Positions 34,696-43,755 of a stretch of 64,000 nt of DNA are shown here, one piece after another. Source of the stretch: JANYGA01 sp031420415 (GTDB taxonomy: Bacteria; Vulcanimicrobiota; Vulcanimicrobiia; Vulcanimicrobiales; Vulcanimicrobiaceae); contig JANOMT010000028.1 in NCBI GenBank assembly GCA_031420415.1, positions 1-64,000 on the forward strand. The letters run 5' to 3'. Under the pieces are notes generated by a model. It saw nothing but the letters and a program-made list of their open reading frames with translations, was not told where the DNA came from and did no database searches. How positions within the stretch are numbered: the first letter of the stretch is position 1; each line of letters begins with the position of its first letter. The position numbers and the translations under genes were made by a program.

Positions 34696-35451
34696 ATGGA
34701 TCGTTCTCAAACCAAAGCGGCCCCCGCGCGCGACGGCCGCGTTTATGTCTTGGGCGGGAATGCAAGCACGCTTGCTTTCGTGTCGTCCCTGCGCGCCGAA
34801 AAGGGGCAGACGACGGCGTGGCTCGTGCCGATGGCGTGGACGCCCGTTGGCGTGACGCTCGGTGATGGCTGGCAACGTGTCAACATCGCAGCGGATAACA
34901 TGGGTGGTTGGGTCGATCAGACGTTTCCGCCCGAAGACGATCGCTCGTTCGTCACACCGCTACGGGATTTGGAGATGTTGTTGCGCGTCGGATGGCATGC
35001 CGAAGTCCCGCAAACGCTCGCCGAATCGATGCTCGTCAATCCCGAAGACGTTCCCGAAGATGTGCTCGATGGACTCGACCACCCGCTCGCCGCGCTGACG
35101 CAATGCGCGGTCTGCCGACGCATGTGCGTTCGCGACGATTTTATTTGGAACGAGCGTCAACTCTGTGCGTGGGATTATCATGCGACCGTTTTCAGCAAGC
35201 GTGGTCCGTGGCGCGAAGAGCCCTACGAAGAGCGCTTCTTCGATACGCTGCCGCGTGCCGCGTATGTCGCGCCGGGGTTGCTTCACGAAGTGCAGGTCGA
35301 GCCGGTGCTCGCGGTGTCAGGGTTGCCCGAAGATCGCATGCGGATTCTCATCAATACGGCGATCGGCACGGACAAGGACGGCGCGTATCTGGCGGTGCGC
35401 ACGGACGAAGGACTCACGCTCTTGCGCGAGCGCGCGACGCCCACGGGTTAA
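34696..35451 (+). CDS. Unknown cytoplasmic protein with Cys motif
   Basis: 251 residues, no signal peptide or membrane segment. A central C-A-V-C-R-R-M-C cluster near residue 135 and L-C-A-W-D-Y-H about 20 residues later could bind a metal, but no known family was recognised. The gene begins the plus-strand run with the PBP and kinase genes; its TAA is directly followed by the GTG of the PBP. A role in cell-envelope signalling is only a guess from position. Confidence 0.6.
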   Translation: MDRSQTKAAPARDGRVYVLGGNASTLAFVSSLRAEKGQTTAWLVPMAWTPVGVTLGDGWQRVNIAADNMGGWVDQTFPPEDDRSFVTPLRDLEMLLRVGWHAEVPQTLAESMLVNPEDVPEDVLDGLDHPLAALTQCAVCRRMCVRDDFIWNERQLCAWDYHATVFSKRGPWREEPYEERFFDTLPRAAYVAPGLLHEVQVEPVLAVSGLPEDRMRILINTAIGTDKDGAYLAVRTDEGLTLLRERATPTG

Positions 35452-36858
35452 GTGAACGTCAACGGCGCGATCGGACGCCTCACCCGACTCTTTATCGTCG
35501 CCTTTGCGCTCCTGGTCGTCCGACAAGGGTACGTGCAACTCGTTGCGGGGCCACGCCTTGCGACCAACGTTCACAATCCGCGCATCGCCGTGCTCGCACG
35601 TTATCGTGGCGATATCGTCGCGCGCGATGGCACCGTGCTCGCGCACTCCACGGCGCGCGGTCGCATCTATCCGCTCGGGCGTTCGCTCGCTCACGCTCTC
35701 GGCTACGCTTCAGCACGCTATGGCACGACCGGTCTCGAAGAGGCGTACGACCGCGATCTCTCGGCGCGCTCGGTTGCCGCCGATCCGATCGATCAAATCC
35801 GTCAACTCTTCGGTGCGCGCCCTCCGGCGCTTGCGGTCTCGGGCGCGACCATCATTACGACGATCGACCCAGCGATTCAAGCGACGCTCTCGCGCGCGCT
35901 CGCGGCATATCCGCGCGCGGCGGGCGTCGCACTCGACCCGCGCACGGGCGCCGTGCTCGGATTGGGCAGCGTGCCGAGTTACGATCCCGCAACGATCGAT
36001 ACCGATTTTGCGACGCTCGTCCGCGACGCGCGAAGCCCCCTTCTCGATCGCAGTCTCGATGGGCTCTACCCGCCCGGCTCGACGTTTAAGATCTTTACCG
36101 CCGCAGCCGCATTAGAATCGGGAGTGGTGACGCTGCAGTCGACGTTTGATGATAACGGTACGCTCTCCGTCGGAAACTTTTCGATTCATGATAATGAGGG
36201 CGAAGCAACGGGCACGCAAGATCTTGCCGGGGCCTTCGCGCTTTCCAGTAACGTCGATTTCGCACAGATCGCGCTCGAACTCGGCGTCGACCGCTGGTTC
36301 GATGCGGTCGCAACATGGCAACTCGGTCGCCCGATTCATTTTACGTTGCCGTCGGCGCGCGATCGTCTACCCACGCGCGCGAGTGTCTCGCCCGGCGTCC
36401 TGGCCCAACTCGGATTCGGTCAAGCGGATCTCTTGGTGACGCCACTACGCATGGCGCTCATCACGGCGACGATCGCTAGCGGCGGGAACACGCCGCGACC
36501 CTATCTCGTGCACGCCATCCGGCGGGATGGCCGCGAGATCACGCTCGCAGCGCCCGAGGTGCTCGCGTCGCCAATCACACCCGAGGTTGCCGATGGCGTT
36601 CGTGATCTCATGATTGCGACCGTGCGGCGCGGGACGGGGACCGCCGCGGCGCTTCCCAATGTCGTCGTCGCGGGAAAGACGGGGACCGCGACCAACGCGG
36701 CGGGAAGGTCGCACGCATGGTTCGTCGCCTTCGCGCCGGCTGCGCATCCTCGTATCGTCGTGGCGATCGTCGTTGAAAACGTCGGTTACGGTGGAACGTA
36801 CGCCGCTCCCATCGCGCGTAGCGTCATCGCGACGGCGCTTGCGACGGACCGGGGCTGA
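35452..36858 (+). CDS. Class B penicillin-binding protein (transpeptidase)
   Basis: 468 residues. N-terminal membrane anchor (about residues 12-24), a short dimerisation region with Y-R-G-D-I-V-A-R-D-G, then a transpeptidase domain with all three catalytic boxes: S210-T-F-K213, S265-S-N267 and K409-T-G-T412. It cross-links peptidoglycan. PbpA/FtsI-like and close in length to actinobacterial PbpA, which is also found next to a PknB-type kinase. GTG start immediately after the previous stop. Confidence 0.92.
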   Translation: MNVNGAIGRLTRLFIVAFALLVVRQGYVQLVAGPRLATNVHNPRIAVLARYRGDIVARDGTVLAHSTARGRIYPLGRSLAHALGYASARYGTTGLEEAYDRDLSARSVAADPIDQIRQLFGARPPALAVSGATIITTIDPAIQATLSRALAAYPRAAGVALDPRTGAVLGLGSVPSYDPATIDTDFATLVRDARSPLLDRSLDGLYPPGSTFKIFTAAAALESGVVTLQSTFDDNGTLSVGNFSIHDNEGEATGTQDLAGAFALSSNVDFAQIALELGVDRWFDAVATWQLGRPIHFTLPSARDRLPTRASVSPGVLAQLGFGQADLLVTPLRMALITATIASGGNTPRPYLVHAIRRDGREITLAAPEVLASPITPEVADGVRDLMIATVRRGTGTAAALPNVVVAGKTGTATNAAGRSHAWFVAFAPAAHPRIVVAIVVENVGYGGTYAAPIARSVIATALATDRG

Positions 36859-36864
36859 CGACGC

Positions 36865-38964
36865 GTGACCGAGCGAACGCTCTCCGATCGATATCGCCTC
36901 GAAGGCCGCATCGGCCAAGGCGGCATGGCGATCGTGTACGCAGGGATGGACACGGTTTTGCGCCGTCGCGTCGCGATAAAAATGCTCCGCGACCATCTGG
37001 CGGCAGATGCTGATTTCGTCGCGCGTTTTTACAGCGAAGCGCAGCACGCAGCCAAACTCTCGCACCCGAACATCGTGAGCATCTACGACGTCGGCCGCGA
37101 GGGCGATTCGTATTACATCGTGATGGAACTCGTCGATGGCGCGACGCTCGGCGAAATGCTCGAAAATGGAACGCGCCTTCCCGAGGGCGTCGCGATCGAT
37201 TTCGGTGCGCAAATCTGCAACGGTCTCTCGTACGCCCATCGACAAGGGCTGTTGCATCGCGACATCAAGCCCGCGAATATCTTGGTCACCAAAGACGATG
37301 TCGTAAAACTCTCGGATTTCGGTATCGCGCGCGCGGTGTCGTCGCAGACGGTTTCCATGACGCAACCCGGCATGGTCATGGGCAGCGTCTATTACATCTC
37401 GCCCGAACAAGCGCAGGGCCACGAGCTCGCCGCGACGAGCGATCTCTATAGTTTCGGCGTCGTGTTGTATCAGATGCTCGCCGGTTCGTTACCGTATACG
37501 GGCGAATCGCCGATCACGATCGCGCTCAAGCACGTCTCGAGCCCCGTACCCGAACTCGATCTCGAAACGCTGGCCGTCGCACCGGCACTCGCGGCGATCG
37601 TGCGCAAGCTCTTGCAGAAAACGCCGACCGATCGTTTCGCATCGGCAATCGACGTCGCGCGTGCATTGCGGCAGGCACGCGAGAACCCGCTCGTCACGTT
37701 GCCGTTCGACGTCCGCGCCGCGGCGACGAGCGCGAGCCCCGCCGTCGCGCGCACGATCCCTAGTCCGAAGCCTCGGCCATCCCCGCAGCCCGATCATCGC
37801 GCGACCGTTCCCGCAGGCGAGGTTGCGGCGGTCGATGGCGTGCGTCAGGGTCCCAATCGCGTGCTGCTCGTAACGCTCGCGATCTTCGTACTCGTCGCTG
37901 CCGTCGCACTCGGCTATTTCGCGACGAGTCGACCGGGTGGTCTCTTCGGGGGCCCGCGGACGATCGCGCTTACAAATGTTGTCGGAACGCGCGCCGACGA
38001 CGCCTCGCGCGCGCTTGCCGATATGGGCTTCACGACGAAGATCGAAACGATCTCGAGCGAACGTGTCGCAGCGCATCTCGTCATAAAGCAGTCACCGGCA
38101 CCGAATGGCGCGATCGCACCGGGAACGCTCGTGACGCTCACCGTCAGTGCCGGACCACCGAGGATTCCGCTCATGGACGTGCGCCAATTCTCGAGTGATG
38201 ATGCGCAACGGTATCTCAAAATTGCGAAACTCGTGCCGCGCATTTCGAGCGTGTACGATGCTTCGCCCAAGGGGACGGTGCTTTCGCAAAAACCCGCGGC
38301 GGGAACGAGCGTGCCCATTCACTCGAGCGTCGCACTCGTCGTCTCGCTCGGCATGCATCCCGTCGACGCACCCGATCTCGTTTCGCTGACGCTCGCCGAC
38401 GCGCGTGCTGGAGCAGCCGCGCGCCATCTCCGGCTCGTCGTCGGCGAACGCGATCCGAGCGACAGCATCCCCGCCGACGTCGTGACGTCGCAGAACCCAC
38501 AAGCGGGGTCACAGATCGATCGCGACGGCACGATCGACGTCGTGATCAGCAGCGGTGCGCCGCAGATCACCGTGCCGTACGTGGGCGGCAAATCGGCATC
38601 GGATGCGGTCGGTACGCTCGGTGCCCTCGGCAACGCCGCGACGATCGAGTACGTGGTCGATCCGAGCGCCGCCGTCGGTACGGTACTGAAGCAAACGCCC
38701 GAGCCCAATACCGCCGTGCGGAAAGGTTCGGCTTTGACCCTTGCCGTTGCCGTACCGGGAAGCGTTCCCGACGTCGCGGGAAAAAGTCCTGACGACGCAC
38801 GAGCGCTCCTACAGAACGCGGGTTACAAGATCGGCAACAACGCCTACGTGCAAGAGGGTACCGAGGGGAGCGTCGCACGCACCGAACCCGTTGCAGGCTC
38901 GTCGCTGCGGCCGGGCGAGACCGTGACGCTCTACGTAAGCGGCACGCCGACGGCGCCGCAATAA
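36865..38964 (+). CDS. PknB-like Ser/Thr kinase with PASTA repeats
   Basis: 699 residues. Cytoplasmic kinase domain (about 10-270): glycine loop G-Q-G-G-M-A-I-V-Y, Lys39 in V-A-I-K, H-R-D-I-K-P-A-N with catalytic Asp133, D-F-G-I-A-R, and S-P-E-Q. A Pro-rich linker leads to a membrane helix near 332-352, followed by about five extracytoplasmic PASTA repeats with recurring V-x-Q-x-P/N-x-A-G-T/S. PASTA domains bind muropeptides or lipid II, coupling wall status to phosphorylation. The neighbouring PBP fits that role. Confidence 0.95.
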   Translation: MTERTLSDRYRLEGRIGQGGMAIVYAGMDTVLRRRVAIKMLRDHLAADADFVARFYSEAQHAAKLSHPNIVSIYDVGREGDSYYIVMELVDGATLGEMLENGTRLPEGVAIDFGAQICNGLSYAHRQGLLHRDIKPANILVTKDDVVKLSDFGIARAVSSQTVSMTQPGMVMGSVYYISPEQAQGHELAATSDLYSFGVVLYQMLAGSLPYTGESPITIALKHVSSPVPELDLETLAVAPALAAIVRKLLQKTPTDRFASAIDVARALRQARENPLVTLPFDVRAAATSASPAVARTIPSPKPRPSPQPDHRATVPAGEVAAVDGVRQGPNRVLLVTLAIFVLVAAVALGYFATSRPGGLFGGPRTIALTNVVGTRADDASRALADMGFTTKIETISSERVAAHLVIKQSPAPNGAIAPGTLVTLTVSAGPPRIPLMDVRQFSSDDAQRYLKIAKLVPRISSVYDASPKGTVLSQKPAAGTSVPIHSSVALVVSLGMHPVDAPDLVSLTLADARAGAAARHLRLVVGERDPSDSIPADVVTSQNPQAGSQIDRDGTIDVVISSGAPQITVPYVGGKSASDAVGTLGALGNAATIEYVVDPSAAVGTVLKQTPEPNTAVRKGSALTLAVAVPGSVPDVAGKSPDDARALLQNAGYKIGNNAYVQEGTEGSVARTEPVAGSSLRPGETVTLYVSGTPTAPQ

Positions 38965-38966
38965 CG

Positions 38967-39473
38967 ATGCGGATTCTCGGTATCGATCCCGGCCTACGGA
39001 TCACCGGGTACGGCGCGATCGACGTGACGCCGAACGGTGCGCGATTGGTCGAGGCCGGTATCATCACGCCCGACGTACGCGCACCGCTCGAACGACGTCT
39101 GGGCGATCTCCATGTCGAACTGCGAGCGGTGCTCGCTTCGACGCAGCCCGACGTGATGGTCGTCGAAGAACTCTGGACTGCCTATAAAAATCCGACGACG
39201 GCCGTGCTCATGGGACACGCGCGCGGCGTGCTCTGTCTCGCGGCGCACGAACACGGCGTGCGCGTGCGCCATCTCGTCCACTCACTCGTCAAACGTGCGC
39301 TCACGGGCTCGGGTGCGGCGCGCAAAGAACAAGTGAAACGCATCGTGATGCTTCAACTCAATCTCGTGACCACGCCCGAACCCGACGACGTCTCCGACGC
39401 GCTCGCCCTCGCTCTCGCCCTCGCGAATATCGAGCGCACGGAGCGCACGCTCGCGCGCGCGGTGACGGCGTAA
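38967..39473 (+). CDS. ruvC: Crossover junction endodeoxyribonuclease RuvC
   Basis: 168 residues, typical length. Resolves Holliday junctions by symmetric nicks. Acidic residues of the RNase H-like fold are visible: Asp7 in G-I-D-P-G, Glu in V-V-E-E-L-W, and the C-terminal Asp pair in D-D-V-S-D-A-L-A. The ATG starts two bases after the kinase stop. First gene of a complete ruvC-ruvA-ruvB set, co-transcribed with the cell-wall kinase. Confidence 0.96.
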   Translation: MRILGIDPGLRITGYGAIDVTPNGARLVEAGIITPDVRAPLERRLGDLHVELRAVLASTQPDVMVVEELWTAYKNPTTAVLMGHARGVLCLAAHEHGVRVRHLVHSLVKRALTGSGAARKEQVKRIVMLQLNLVTTPEPDDVSDALALALALANIERTERTLARAVTA

Positions 39474-40114
39474 TGTTCTCGCGCATCACGGGTGCGATCG
39501 TGGAACGTGGCGAGGCGACCGCGCTGCTCGACGTTGCCGGGCTAGCGTACGATATTCTGCTGCCCGCATGCGTTGCCGAGAAATTGCCGACGCAACTCGG
39601 CGAACGCGTCACCCTCGAGATCTATCCGACGTTCACGCTCGAAGGCAATAGCGGGAAGTTCACGTTCTTCGGCTTCACCAACGCGATCGAGCGCGAGTTT
39701 TTCGAAGCGCTCGTCTCCGTTGCGAGTATCGGCCCAAAGACTGCGGCGCGTGCGTTCGCCCAACCGATGGGCCGTATCGCGCGTGCGATCGACGCGGGCG
39801 ATCACGCGTTTCTGGTAAAATTACCGGGGATCGGCCAACAGAAGGCGCGCGACATCGTCGCGAAACTACAAGGAAAAGTCACGAAATTCTTGCTGATTCG
39901 CGATGCCGACGTTCGGCCCGAACCCGCAGTTGCGGGCTTCGCCGATGAAGCGTTGCTCGTGCTGTTGCAACTCGAATATAAGCGCGGTGAAGCCGAAGCG
40001 ATGATCGCCGATACGCTCGCGGCGATGCCCGCAATCGCGGATGCGGAAACGCTTTTGGCCGAAGTGTACCGCCTCAAAAATCGGCGCGATGTCGCGCGCG
40101 CGGCGAGCGCGTGA
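39473..40114 (+). CDS. ruvA: Holliday junction branch migration protein RuvA
   Basis: 213 residues. OB-fold N-terminal domain beginning F-S-R-I-T-G, two helix-hairpin-helix motifs (V-A-S-I-G-P-K-T-A and L-P-G-I-G-Q-Q-K-A), and a C-terminal helical domain (domain III) after a flexible linker near residue 150 that regulates RuvB. The start overlaps the ruvC stop by one base and the end overlaps ruvB (GTGA). Confidence 0.95.
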   Translation: MFSRITGAIVERGEATALLDVAGLAYDILLPACVAEKLPTQLGERVTLEIYPTFTLEGNSGKFTFFGFTNAIEREFFEALVSVASIGPKTAARAFAQPMGRIARAIDAGDHAFLVKLPGIGQQKARDIVAKLQGKVTKFLLIRDADVRPEPAVAGFADEALLVLLQLEYKRGEAEAMIADTLAAMPAIADAETLLAEVYRLKNRRDVARAASA

Positions 40115-41202
40115 GCGAGGAGACGACGCCTCCGCCGACGCGCAAACGCCGCGTGGTGCTCGGCCCGCAAGACGCTGCGGCCGAACGCATCGTCGTAGCT
40201 GAAGAAACGCCGGAAGAAGAAGCGCTCGGGGCGACGCTGCGCCCGCGCTCGTTCGATGAATACGTCGGCCAGCTCGCCGTCGTCGACAATCTCAAGATTG
40301 CGATCGATGCCGCAAAACGGCGCGGTGAATCGCTCGAACACGTACTCTTCTACGGGCCGCCCGGGCTTGGGAAGACGACGCTCGCGACGCTGATCGCACG
40401 CGATATGGGCCGCTCGCCGCGCTTGACGTCAGGCCCCACACTCGATAAACCCAAAGACTTGGTCGGTATCCTCACGTCCCTCGCGACGGGCGATGTGCTC
40501 TTTATCGATGAGATCCATCGACTCGGCGGCGTGGTCGAAGAATTTCTCTATCCCGCGATGGAAGATTTTCGCGTCGATATCGTGATGGATAGTGGTGCGT
40601 ACGCGAAGACGTACAAGATCCCGGTCGAGCGTTTTACGCTTATCGGTGCGACCACGCGTGCGGGCATGCTCTCCGCACCGCTCCGCGAGCGGTTCGGTCT
40701 CGTCTACCATCTCGATTACTACAGCGATGATGAATTACAGCAGATCGTGAAGCGCAGCGCGGGCATGCTCGAGATTCCAATCGATACCGAGGGTGCGGCG
40801 ACGATCGCACGGCGGAGTCGCGGTACGCCGCGCATCGCAAACCGCCTATTGCGCCGCGTGCGCGATTACGCCGAAGTCCGCGCCGACGGTCGCATCACGC
40901 GCGACGTTGCCGACGAAGCCTTGCGCCGTGAAGGCGTGGACGCACGCGGACTCGATCGACTCGACCGCGCGTTCCTGCGCACGATCGCCGACCAATATCG
41001 CGGTGGTCCCGTCGGCATCGGTGCGATTGCGGCGACGCTGACGGAAGATACGGAGACGCTCGAAGATGTCGTCGAGCCGTTCTTGCTCAAGATCGGATTC
41101 GTCACGCGCACGGCGAGCGGCCGAAAAGTCACGCCGCTCGCCTACGAGCATCTCGCGATGGCGATGCCGCCGGAGTTTGCGGCGCAACAACGGCTGTTGT
41201 AA
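40111..41202 (+). CDS. ruvB: Holliday junction DNA helicase RuvB
   Basis: 363 residues; AAA+ motor of branch migration. Walker A G-P-P-G-L-G-K-T-T-L, Walker B F-I-D-E-I-H-R-L, the P-R-S-F-D-E-Y-V-G-Q N-terminal box, sensor G-A-T-T-R-A-G, and the C-terminal winged-helix domain with R-T-A-S-G-R-K-V-T. It has an acidic/Thr-rich N-terminal extension of about 35 residues. GTG start overlaps ruvA. A strong hairpin terminator follows 40 bases downstream. Confidence 0.97.
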   Translation: MSEETTPPPTRKRRVVLGPQDAAAERIVVAEETPEEEALGATLRPRSFDEYVGQLAVVDNLKIAIDAAKRRGESLEHVLFYGPPGLGKTTLATLIARDMGRSPRLTSGPTLDKPKDLVGILTSLATGDVLFIDEIHRLGGVVEEFLYPAMEDFRVDIVMDSGAYAKTYKIPVERFTLIGATTRAGMLSAPLRERFGLVYHLDYYSDDELQQIVKRSAGMLEIPIDTEGAATIARRSRGTPRIANRLLRRVRDYAEVRADGRITRDVADEALRREGVDARGLDRLDRAFLRTIADQYRGGPVGIGAIAATLTEDTETLEDVVEPFLLKIGFVTRTASGRKVTPLAYEHLAMAMPPEFAAQQRLL

Positions 41203-41242
41203 CGTGTGTGTTCGCGAACGAACTTGACGTTGATAAAAACGA

Positions 41243-41276
41243 CGGGCCGCAGTCGTCACGACTGCGGCCCGTTTGT
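41243..41276 (+). terminator. Intrinsic terminator after ruvB
   Basis: CGGGCCGCAGTCG / CGACTGCGGCCCG pairs perfectly over 13 bp with a TCA loop and is followed by TTTGTT. It lies 40 bases after ruvB and 20 bases before the end of the convergent S53 peptidase gene. The perfect palindrome may act in both directions, although the minus side lacks a clear T-tract. Confidence 0.85.
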
Positions 41277-41294
41277 TCGCTTGCGAATCCTTCG

Positions 41295-42572
41295 CTAGAA
41301 CGCGGTCACGCCATTCGGCGATCCGAGCCCCGTCGGGCCGTCGTAGCCCGTGACTGCGTTGCAGAGGTACGTGGCCGAACACGTGCCGTTCGAGCCGCCG
41401 ACGACGTCGTGCAGGCCTGCTGCGTGCGCGTACGTGTACTGCGCGGGATATCCCGCGAGGTTGCCGCCGCGCGCGTAGATCGCAGCGATGGCAGGCGATG
41501 CGACGCTCGTGCCGCCGAAGACGAGCCAGCCGCTCTGACGGCGATACGCGAAGCTATCGTAGACTGCCACGCCCGTGTTTGGGTCGGCATCGTACGAAAC
41601 GTCGGCGATGACGCGTTTCGTGCAGGCCGCCGCGGGCGCACCCGACTGCCACGATTGCTGTAGTTCGTAGGCGCTGCAACCGCTACCGGCGCCGCTCCAG
41701 GCCGTTTCGCTCGCATACGACGTTCCGCTGACGGTGAGGCTCGTGCCACCCGTCGCGATGATGGTGTTGTACGATGCCGGCGATTGCGCGCCGTAACCGG
41801 CATCGCCCGAACTCGCCGTGATGGCGACGCCCGGATGATTGTACGAGGCCGCGTAGGCCGACTCGCCCGCGCTCTCTGCGCTGCCGTAGCTGTTGCCTAT
41901 CGCGACGGCACCGAGAGCGACTGCGGTATCGACGCCTGCAGCGAGGTTAGCGGAGGTCGGAGAATTCGCTTCCACGACGAGAATGTGACACGTCGGACAA
42001 TTTGCCGAGACCATGTCCACGTCGAGCGACGTTTCTTGACCCCAACTCGCATTGGTCGTGGGCAGGGTCGCCGTTCCGGTCTGACCGACTTTTTTGAAAC
42101 AGCCGTTCGCCGTGGTGCACGCTGGAATTCCGTATTGGGAGCGATAAACGCCGAGGTCGGCTTCGAGATTCGGGTTATCGTAGGCATCGACGACTGCAAC
42201 CGTGACGGTTGGAGCCGGCGCGCCGACGAGACCGTACGCGCCCTGTAACTGCGAGGGCCCGAAGCCCGCTGGTGCACCGACGGGGCCGGGACCGGGACCG
42301 GGCTTGCCCTGGGGCGAGCGCCCTTCGCCGGTGTCGGTACGAATGATCGCATGACACGATGCTTCTCCCGCCACGGCGGCGGCGCAGACGCGAGCGAAGC
42401 GTCCGCTCGCGAGACCAGCCTGGAAATCCGTCATGCGGCTTGCGCCCGCCGGCGCGATCGCAGAAGGCGAATTCGCGATGGGCGCCGCCGGCACGGAATT
42501 CGATCCACCGGAGCAGCCGGCAACGATGGTTGAACCTGCGGCAAAGGTTGCGAGAAGAACGAGTCGTTTCAA
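41295..42572 (-). CDS. S53 (sedolisin-type) serine-carboxyl peptidase, lipoprotein
   Basis: 425 residues. Signal with lipobox V-A-G-C (Cys20). Catalytic residues of the sedolisin triad are visible: Glu180 and Asp184 in G-Q-E-T-S-L-D, Ser356 in G-G-T-S-V-A-S-P, and the oxyanion Asp257 in S-S-G-D-A-G. Family role: acid-active secreted endopeptidase. The segment before the catalytic domain is only about 100 residues, with a Gly-Pro linker, far shorter than the pro-domain of classical sedolisins. Terminates tail-to-tail with ruvB. Confidence 0.88.
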   Translation of the reverse strand: MKRLVLLATFAAGSTIVAGCSGGSNSVPAAPIANSPSAIAPAGASRMTDFQAGLASGRFARVCAAAVAGEASCHAIIRTDTGEGRSPQGKPGPGPGPVGAPAGFGPSQLQGAYGLVGAPAPTVTVAVVDAYDNPNLEADLGVYRSQYGIPACTTANGCFKKVGQTGTATLPTTNASWGQETSLDVDMVSANCPTCHILVVEANSPTSANLAAGVDTAVALGAVAIGNSYGSAESAGESAYAASYNHPGVAITASSGDAGYGAQSPASYNTIIATGGTSLTVSGTSYASETAWSGAGSGCSAYELQQSWQSGAPAAACTKRVIADVSYDADPNTGVAVYDSFAYRRQSGWLVFGGTSVASPAIAAIYARGGNLAGYPAQYTYAHAAGLHDVVGGSNGTCSATYLCNAVTGYDGPTGLGSPNGVTAF

Positions 42573-42715
42573 ATGATTGCCTCGTCAGAAAAAAGTGAAA
42601 GCCGCGCCGCAAGAAGCGACGCGATTACCTATGGCTATGCGCGATGTGCGAGTAGGCCGCCTGCGCTGGTTCGAGCGTCGATTTGTTGAAATTATTCCTG
42701 ACACAAACGTCCATG

Positions 42716-42748
42716 AATAAAAGGACCGAAGCTACGCTTCTGACCTTT
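42716..42748 (-). terminator. Probable intrinsic terminator after the glaH-like gene
   Basis: On the minus strand an imperfect hairpin (AAAGG...GAAGC-GTA-GCTTC...CCTTT, with three unpaired or weak positions) is followed by TTTTATT. It sits 22 bases after the stop of the oxygenase gene and upstream of the S53 gene. The rest of 42573-42770 shows no gene. Confidence 0.6.
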
Positions 42749-42770
42749 ACCAATGAGTGTCGACTTCGTC

Positions 42771-43667
42771 TTACTTCGCGAAGACGCCGCGCTGGCGCAT
42801 CAGCTCGCGATAGAGTTCGGTATGCGTCGCAAACGCAGCACGCCCGTGCGCCCAAAAGGCGTTGTTGAGCATGACGAGGTCGCCCGTGGGAAGTGGTGTC
42901 GGGACGGCAGCGCGCTCGAGCGATTGCGAGAGTTCGTGAAGATAGGTTGCTTGCGCGAGTGAATCGGGATAGACGAACTGGTCGATAAACGAAAGACACG
43001 TCTTTTTATCGACGTGGAAGAACGTCGGTCGCTTGACGATCTGCGTCACATTTTTGCTCGGTGGCGATTTGTACGTGAGCGGGACCGTCGCGAGGGGATG
43101 ATTCGCGAAGTGGTCGAGCTCGGTCCAGTCGTCGAGATGCAAGAGCCGCGATTCGCCTCCGCGCGCATTGCGCTCGGCGAACTTCATCATCAGCAGCCAA
43201 TCGGTCGCGTCGTCGACGAACGTGCCGTCGGTGTGGAGCGTCATGTCGCGATACGCTTGGCGCAGATACGAATCACTCACATCGGTGTGCTCGACCGTAA
43301 ATCGCGCGTAAAACGTTTTCGACATCGCATCGAAATTCGCCGGACCGACCAGATGCGCGACGGCCGTGCCGAAGCGTACGTAATCCGCGTCGCTCTGCGT
43401 CGTTCCGGCGACGCCGATCGTCAAGCCGCCGGTCTCGCGATCGGCGATGATGCTGCGAACCGTCTCGCCAAAATTTCCACCGAGCGCGGCATCGAGTCGT
43501 TTCCCGATGATGAAACGCATGAATGGCACGTACTCGAGTTCCTGAACGTCGATCGTCGCGACGTCGGCAAAGAACGCGCGCAGGGCCTCCGGGTCGGCAT
43601 CGATGTGCCGGATTCGGGCGTGCGTGGGATGCGTACCGACATGAAATGCGCGGCGGGTTTGCAGCAT
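42771..43667 (-). CDS. Glutarate 2-hydroxylase family (GlaH/CsiD) Fe(II)/2OG oxygenase
   Basis: 298 residues, a little shorter than E. coli GlaH. The Fe(II) facial triad is visible as His145-x-Asp147 in L-H-T-D-G-T-F and distal His274 in F-W-A-H-G-R, with Arg276 for 2-oxoglutarate. Other family segments include R-D-M-T-L-H-T-D and S-F-I-D-Q-F-V-Y-P. Known reaction: glutarate plus 2-oxoglutarate and O2 to L-2-hydroxyglutarate and succinate. The usual partners (LhgO, GabDT, csiR) are absent from the window, so the physiological substrate is unproven. Confidence 0.82.
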   Translation of the reverse strand: MLQTRRAFHVGTHPTHARIRHIDADPEALRAFFADVATIDVQELEYVPFMRFIIGKRLDAALGGNFGETVRSIIADRETGGLTIGVAGTTQSDADYVRFGTAVAHLVGPANFDAMSKTFYARFTVEHTDVSDSYLRQAYRDMTLHTDGTFVDDATDWLLMMKFAERNARGGESRLLHLDDWTELDHFANHPLATVPLTYKSPPSKNVTQIVKRPTFFHVDKKTCLSFIDQFVYPDSLAQATYLHELSQSLERAAVPTPLPTGDLVMLNNAFWAHGRAAFATHTELYRELMRQRGVFAK

Positions 43668-43755
43668 CTAAAATGCTTCGCGTATGTGCTCGTTTTCCCC
43701 GTGCGGCTTCTGCGACCGATCGGGTCGTCGAAGGCACCGTAGCAGGGGCTTGATC

